Of a stretch of DNA of 6,757 nucleotides, positions 5,125 to 6,757 are shown one piece after another (the first letter of the stretch is position 1; each line of letters starts with the position of its first letter). Source of the DNA: Acidobacteriota bacterium (GTDB lineage: Bacteria; Acidobacteriota; Blastocatellia; Pyrinomonadales; Pyrinomonadaceae); assembly GCA_963169175.1 (NCBI GenBank), contig CAUJFK010000083.1, positions 1 to 6,757 of the forward strand. The letters are read 5' to 3'. Both the position numbers and the translations under genes were made by a program. The notes beneath the pieces are model-generated. The model saw only the letters and a program-made list of their open reading frames with translations, had not been told where the DNA came from and made no database searches.

Positions 5125-6082
5125 AATCTTCGAACTGGAGCTCTTCTATTATCTCGTTCATGTATCGCTGACCAAGCTCCAGTTCTTCCGGCTTTAGCGA
5201 AACCGCCCCGACGACCGCGTGGCCGCCGCCGCCGTAGCGTTCGCAGATCTCGGCTATGTTGTGCGTGCGCGGCCGCGGCGCCCACGGGTTTGAACCGACT
5301 GATATCTTTGTCCGGAACGAGCTTTGACTCAAGGATACGACGTAGGTAACTTCCGGATGGAAGTAATATGGAATGAATTTGTTATAACCGTCAACGCCGG
5401 TACCGGTCAGGTCAAAGCTCACAACTCCGCGTTCCGCAACAGAGTGGTCCTTGATCAATTCGACCGTTTCCCAGTGCTGTTTCAGGATCGGCTCAAGCTT
5501 TGCCTGGATCTCTTCGCTCGACACGATCTCATCCAGCGGCTTTTCGGTGAGCATGCGGATGATCGTTTCAACAAATGCCGGGTCCTTTTCGCCCTCTATT
5601 ACCTGCATCAGCTTTAGCGCGGATGACCGAAGCTCGACGCACTGGGCAGGCGATTCATACAGCGCCCCATCGATTATGTGGGCCCAATGGATCAGTTCGT
5701 CCATTGAGTGGTCCTCAAAATCGTACTTTTCTTTCGCGATCCGGGCGATGAATTCGGCACAGGACTTACTGGCCGTGTCGAGGAACTTCTTGCCGGAAGT
5801 GTCGGCTAGAAAATGCTGTTCATCCTCCGGCGATAGAAATGCGGACTGGTGATGATCGAACCACCAGGTCAGGCGGTCATCAGGGCAGTATTTGAAATCG
5901 ACTATCGCGTTCTCATCACCGTCAAACTGTTCGCGATCAAAAGCATTTCCGGCACGGTGCATCGTTGGCGTGTACAGGACCTCGGCATCCGGATGAATCT
6001 TTGCCTTATAGAATTTGGTAAAAAATGCCGCGGAAGAGACACCGTCGAAACAGTTGCCGTGATAAAGTATCCTCAGTTTCAT
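5123..6082 (-). CDS. DHH/DHHA1-family phosphoesterase (NrnB-like)
   Basis: A 319-residue predicted metal-dependent phosphodiesterase of the DHH superfamily, whose members cleave nanoRNA, pAp, linear or cyclic dinucleotides or polyphosphate, usually with Mn2+ in the cytoplasm. Motif I is HGNCFDG (8-14), a variant of the usual DxDxDG closer to NrnB/COG2404-like proteins. Motif II is Asp62 in IVDFKY, motif III the signature FDHH (75-78), and motif IV probably Asp138 in HIIDGA. The C-terminal DHHA1 substrate-binding domain carries YGGGGHAVVGAV (283-294). A canonical HxDxDG Asp at position 10 is Asn and at 8 is His, so metal binding may differ from RecJ-type enzymes. The ATG at 6082 is chosen because the protein then starts directly with the first strand (MKLRILYHG), and a promoter lies just upstream; a longer frame to 6265 adds 61 unlikely residues and would overlap the divergent gene. 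The substrate cannot be assigned. Confidence 0.88.
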   Translation of the reverse strand: MKLRILYHGNCFDGVSSAAFFTKFYKAKIHPDAEVLYTPTMHRAGNAFDREQFDGDENAIVDFKYCPDDRLTWWFDHHQSAFLSPEDEQHFLADTSGKKFLDTASKSCAEFIARIAKEKYDFEDHSMDELIHWAHIIDGALYESPAQCVELRSSALKLMQVIEGEKDPAFVETIIRMLTEKPLDEIVSSEEIQAKLEPILKQHWETVELIKDHSVAERGVVSFDLTGTGVDGYNKFIPYYFHPEVTYVVSLSQSSFRTKISVGSNPWAPRPRTHNIAEICERYGGGGHAVVGAVSLKPEELELGQRYMNEIIEELQFED

Positions 6083-6116
6083 ATAGCCGGATCCGAACGT
6101 ACGGGCAAAACATATT

Positions 6117-6145
6117 AGGTTAGTTACCCAAACTCGCTTCGTCAA
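6117..6145 (-). promoter_or_regulatory. Candidate sigma-70 promoter for the phosphoesterase gene
   Basis: On the minus strand TTGACG (6140-6145) and TAACCT (6117-6122) are separated by exactly 17 nt. The -35 matches 5 of 6 bases, and the -10 keeps the key T1, A2 and T6. Transcription would start near 6110, giving a leader of about 28 nt before the ATG at 6082. This argues against the longer upstream reading frame. The rest of the 143-bp divergent gap shows no comparable promoter for the acetyltransferase gene. Confidence 0.45.
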
Positions 6146-6225
6146 GTAGGCCGCAGACACACGCAGCGAGCTTGCGTAATAGTTTACCCCTGCCCAATTT
6201 GTGTATTTGCGCCGTGAATCTTCGA

Positions 6226-6666
6226 ATGAATATCCGAAAAGCCCAAGAGAGCGACGCCCCGTCACTGGTCGATTTTAACCAGAAAATGGCGCTTGAGACC
6301 GAGGGTAAGCAGCTTGAGGATGCTGTTCTGGGGCCGGGTGTCAGGGCTGTGTTTTCAGACCCAGGAAAAGGATTCTACGTCGTCGCCGAGGACAACGGGG
6401 CGGTAGTGGGCGGATTGCTGGTCACCTTTGAATGGAGCGACTGGCGTAATAAATGGTTCTGGTGGATCCAAAGCGTCTACATCGTACCCGAGGCCCGCGG
6501 AAAGAGCATTTATAGCCGACTCTACGAGTTCGTCAAGGCCGAGGCCGCGAAACAAGGCGACGTATGCGGGTTCCGGCTATATGTTGAACGCGAAAATGCC
6601 CACGCTCAAAAGGTTTATGAAAAACTGGGAATGAGGAATTCGGTCTATTTTATGTACGAAGAGTAG
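6226..6666 (+). CDS. GNAT-family N-acetyltransferase
   Basis: A 146-residue single-domain acetyltransferase that would transfer acetyl from acetyl-CoA to an amine. MNIRKAQESDAPSLVDF (1-17) is the typical first strand and helix. GFYVVAEDNGAVVGGLLV (49-66) forms strands 2-4 region, and WIQSVYIVPEARGKSIYSRL (80-99) is motif A with the CoA pyrophosphate loop at R91-G92-K93-S94-I95-Y96. The common R-G-x-G-x-G loop has Ser94 and Tyr96 in place of glycines; Tyr at the last position is seen in other GNATs of this type. FRLYVERENAHAQKVYEKLGM (116-136) is motif B. The substrate is unknown. The ATG at 6226 starts at the domain boundary, but an in-frame GTG at 6214 is also possible; neither has a visible Shine-Dalgarno. 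It diverges from the phosphoesterase gene and is followed at once by the REP-like cluster. Confidence 0.9.
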   Translation: MNIRKAQESDAPSLVDFNQKMALETEGKQLEDAVLGPGVRAVFSDPGKGFYVVAEDNGAVVGGLLVTFEWSDWRNKWFWWIQSVYIVPEARGKSIYSRLYEFVKAEAAKQGDVCGFRLYVERENAHAQKVYEKLGMRNSVYFMYEE

Positions 6667-6667
6667 G

Positions 6668-6757
6668 CTCGCGTTAGCGGGTGGAATAGCAAGTCAGAAC
6701 CACCTCGCGTTAGCGGGTGGGTTCTTCCGCCGCGTTGAGCCAAGAACCCACCCGCTA
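6668..6757. repeat. REP-like palindromic repeat cluster, cut by the window end
   Basis: CTCGCGTTAGCGGGTGG occurs twice as an exact 17-bp direct repeat (6668-6684 and 6704-6720). The second copy sits in a hairpin, CCACC-T-CGC-GTTA-GCG-GGTGG (6700-6720), with a GTTA tetraloop and one bulged T. A third unit is inverted: TAGCGGGTGGGTTCTT (6711-6726) and AAGAACCCACCCGCTA (6742-6757) are perfect 16-bp reverse complements around a 15-nt spacer. The head-to-head pair resembles a BIME-type REP doublet, and the last unit runs off the window. The cluster starts one base after the acetyltransferase stop codon and may help end or stabilise that mRNA. Confidence 0.7.

Noticed and set aside
5324..6118. Several plus-strand frames opposite the phosphoesterase gene
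   Set aside because: They lie on the complement of a clearly conserved DHH gene, overlap one another, and have no recognisable motifs.
6083..6265. 61-residue N-terminal extension of the phosphoesterase
   Set aside because: It would cover a good promoter (TTGACG-N17-TAACCT) and overlap the divergent acetyltransferase start, and the DHH fold begins at the ATG at 6082.
6668..6757. CRISPR array
   Set aside because: Only two direct copies with a 19-nt gap, plus an inverted copy, inside hairpins. There is no regular repeat-spacer pattern and no cas gene.

Overview
The window reads as an ordinary chromosomal segment of moderate GC content. The likely source is a free-living Gram-negative-like bacterium. 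A soil or sediment Acidobacteriota (Blastocatellia-like) fits the mix of features: a secreted 'NFSGTW' protein, poor Shine-Dalgarno use, and palindromic intergenic repeats. This placement is inference; no ribosomal or other phylogenetic marker is present.

Layout. Positions 1-120 hold hairpin-forming repeat DNA. Next is msrA (203-751, +), a methionine sulfoxide reductase, which meets a one-domain GDT1/UPF0016 cation-transporter gene (748-1020, -) tail to tail with a 4-bp overlap. Upstream of the transporter gene on the same strand lies a two-part gene of unknown function (1079-1960, -) whose N-terminus resembles a PATAN/DUF4388 domain. It diverges from a large CAT-type amino-acid permease (2136-3974, +). 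A 416-bp gap after the permease holds small hairpins and a decayed tandem copy of the control region and 5' end of the next gene. That next gene (4391-4921, +) encodes a small secreted glycine-rich protein. A ~170-bp near-palindrome (4948-5116) separates it from a convergent DHH/DHHA1 phosphoesterase gene (5123-6082, -). The phosphoesterase diverges from a GNAT acetyltransferase gene (6226-6666, +). The right edge is a REP-like cluster (6668-6757) cut by the window end.

The genes do not form one pathway. They are mostly single transcription units in divergent or convergent pairs: protein repair, cation homeostasis, amino-acid uptake, a secreted protein, nucleotide or RNA phosphodiester hydrolysis, and acetylation. 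I see no phage, plasmid, CRISPR, toxin-antitoxin or defence module.

The most notable signals lie between the genes. They are (i) the tandem duplication at 4093-4390, whose first copy is a pseudogene with a CAG-to-TAG change at the predicted signal-peptidase junction and a ~10-bp-period direct repeat in both control regions, and (ii) three unrelated classes of palindromic repeats at 29-120, 4948-5116 and 6668-6757. I found no convincing new multi-gene system.
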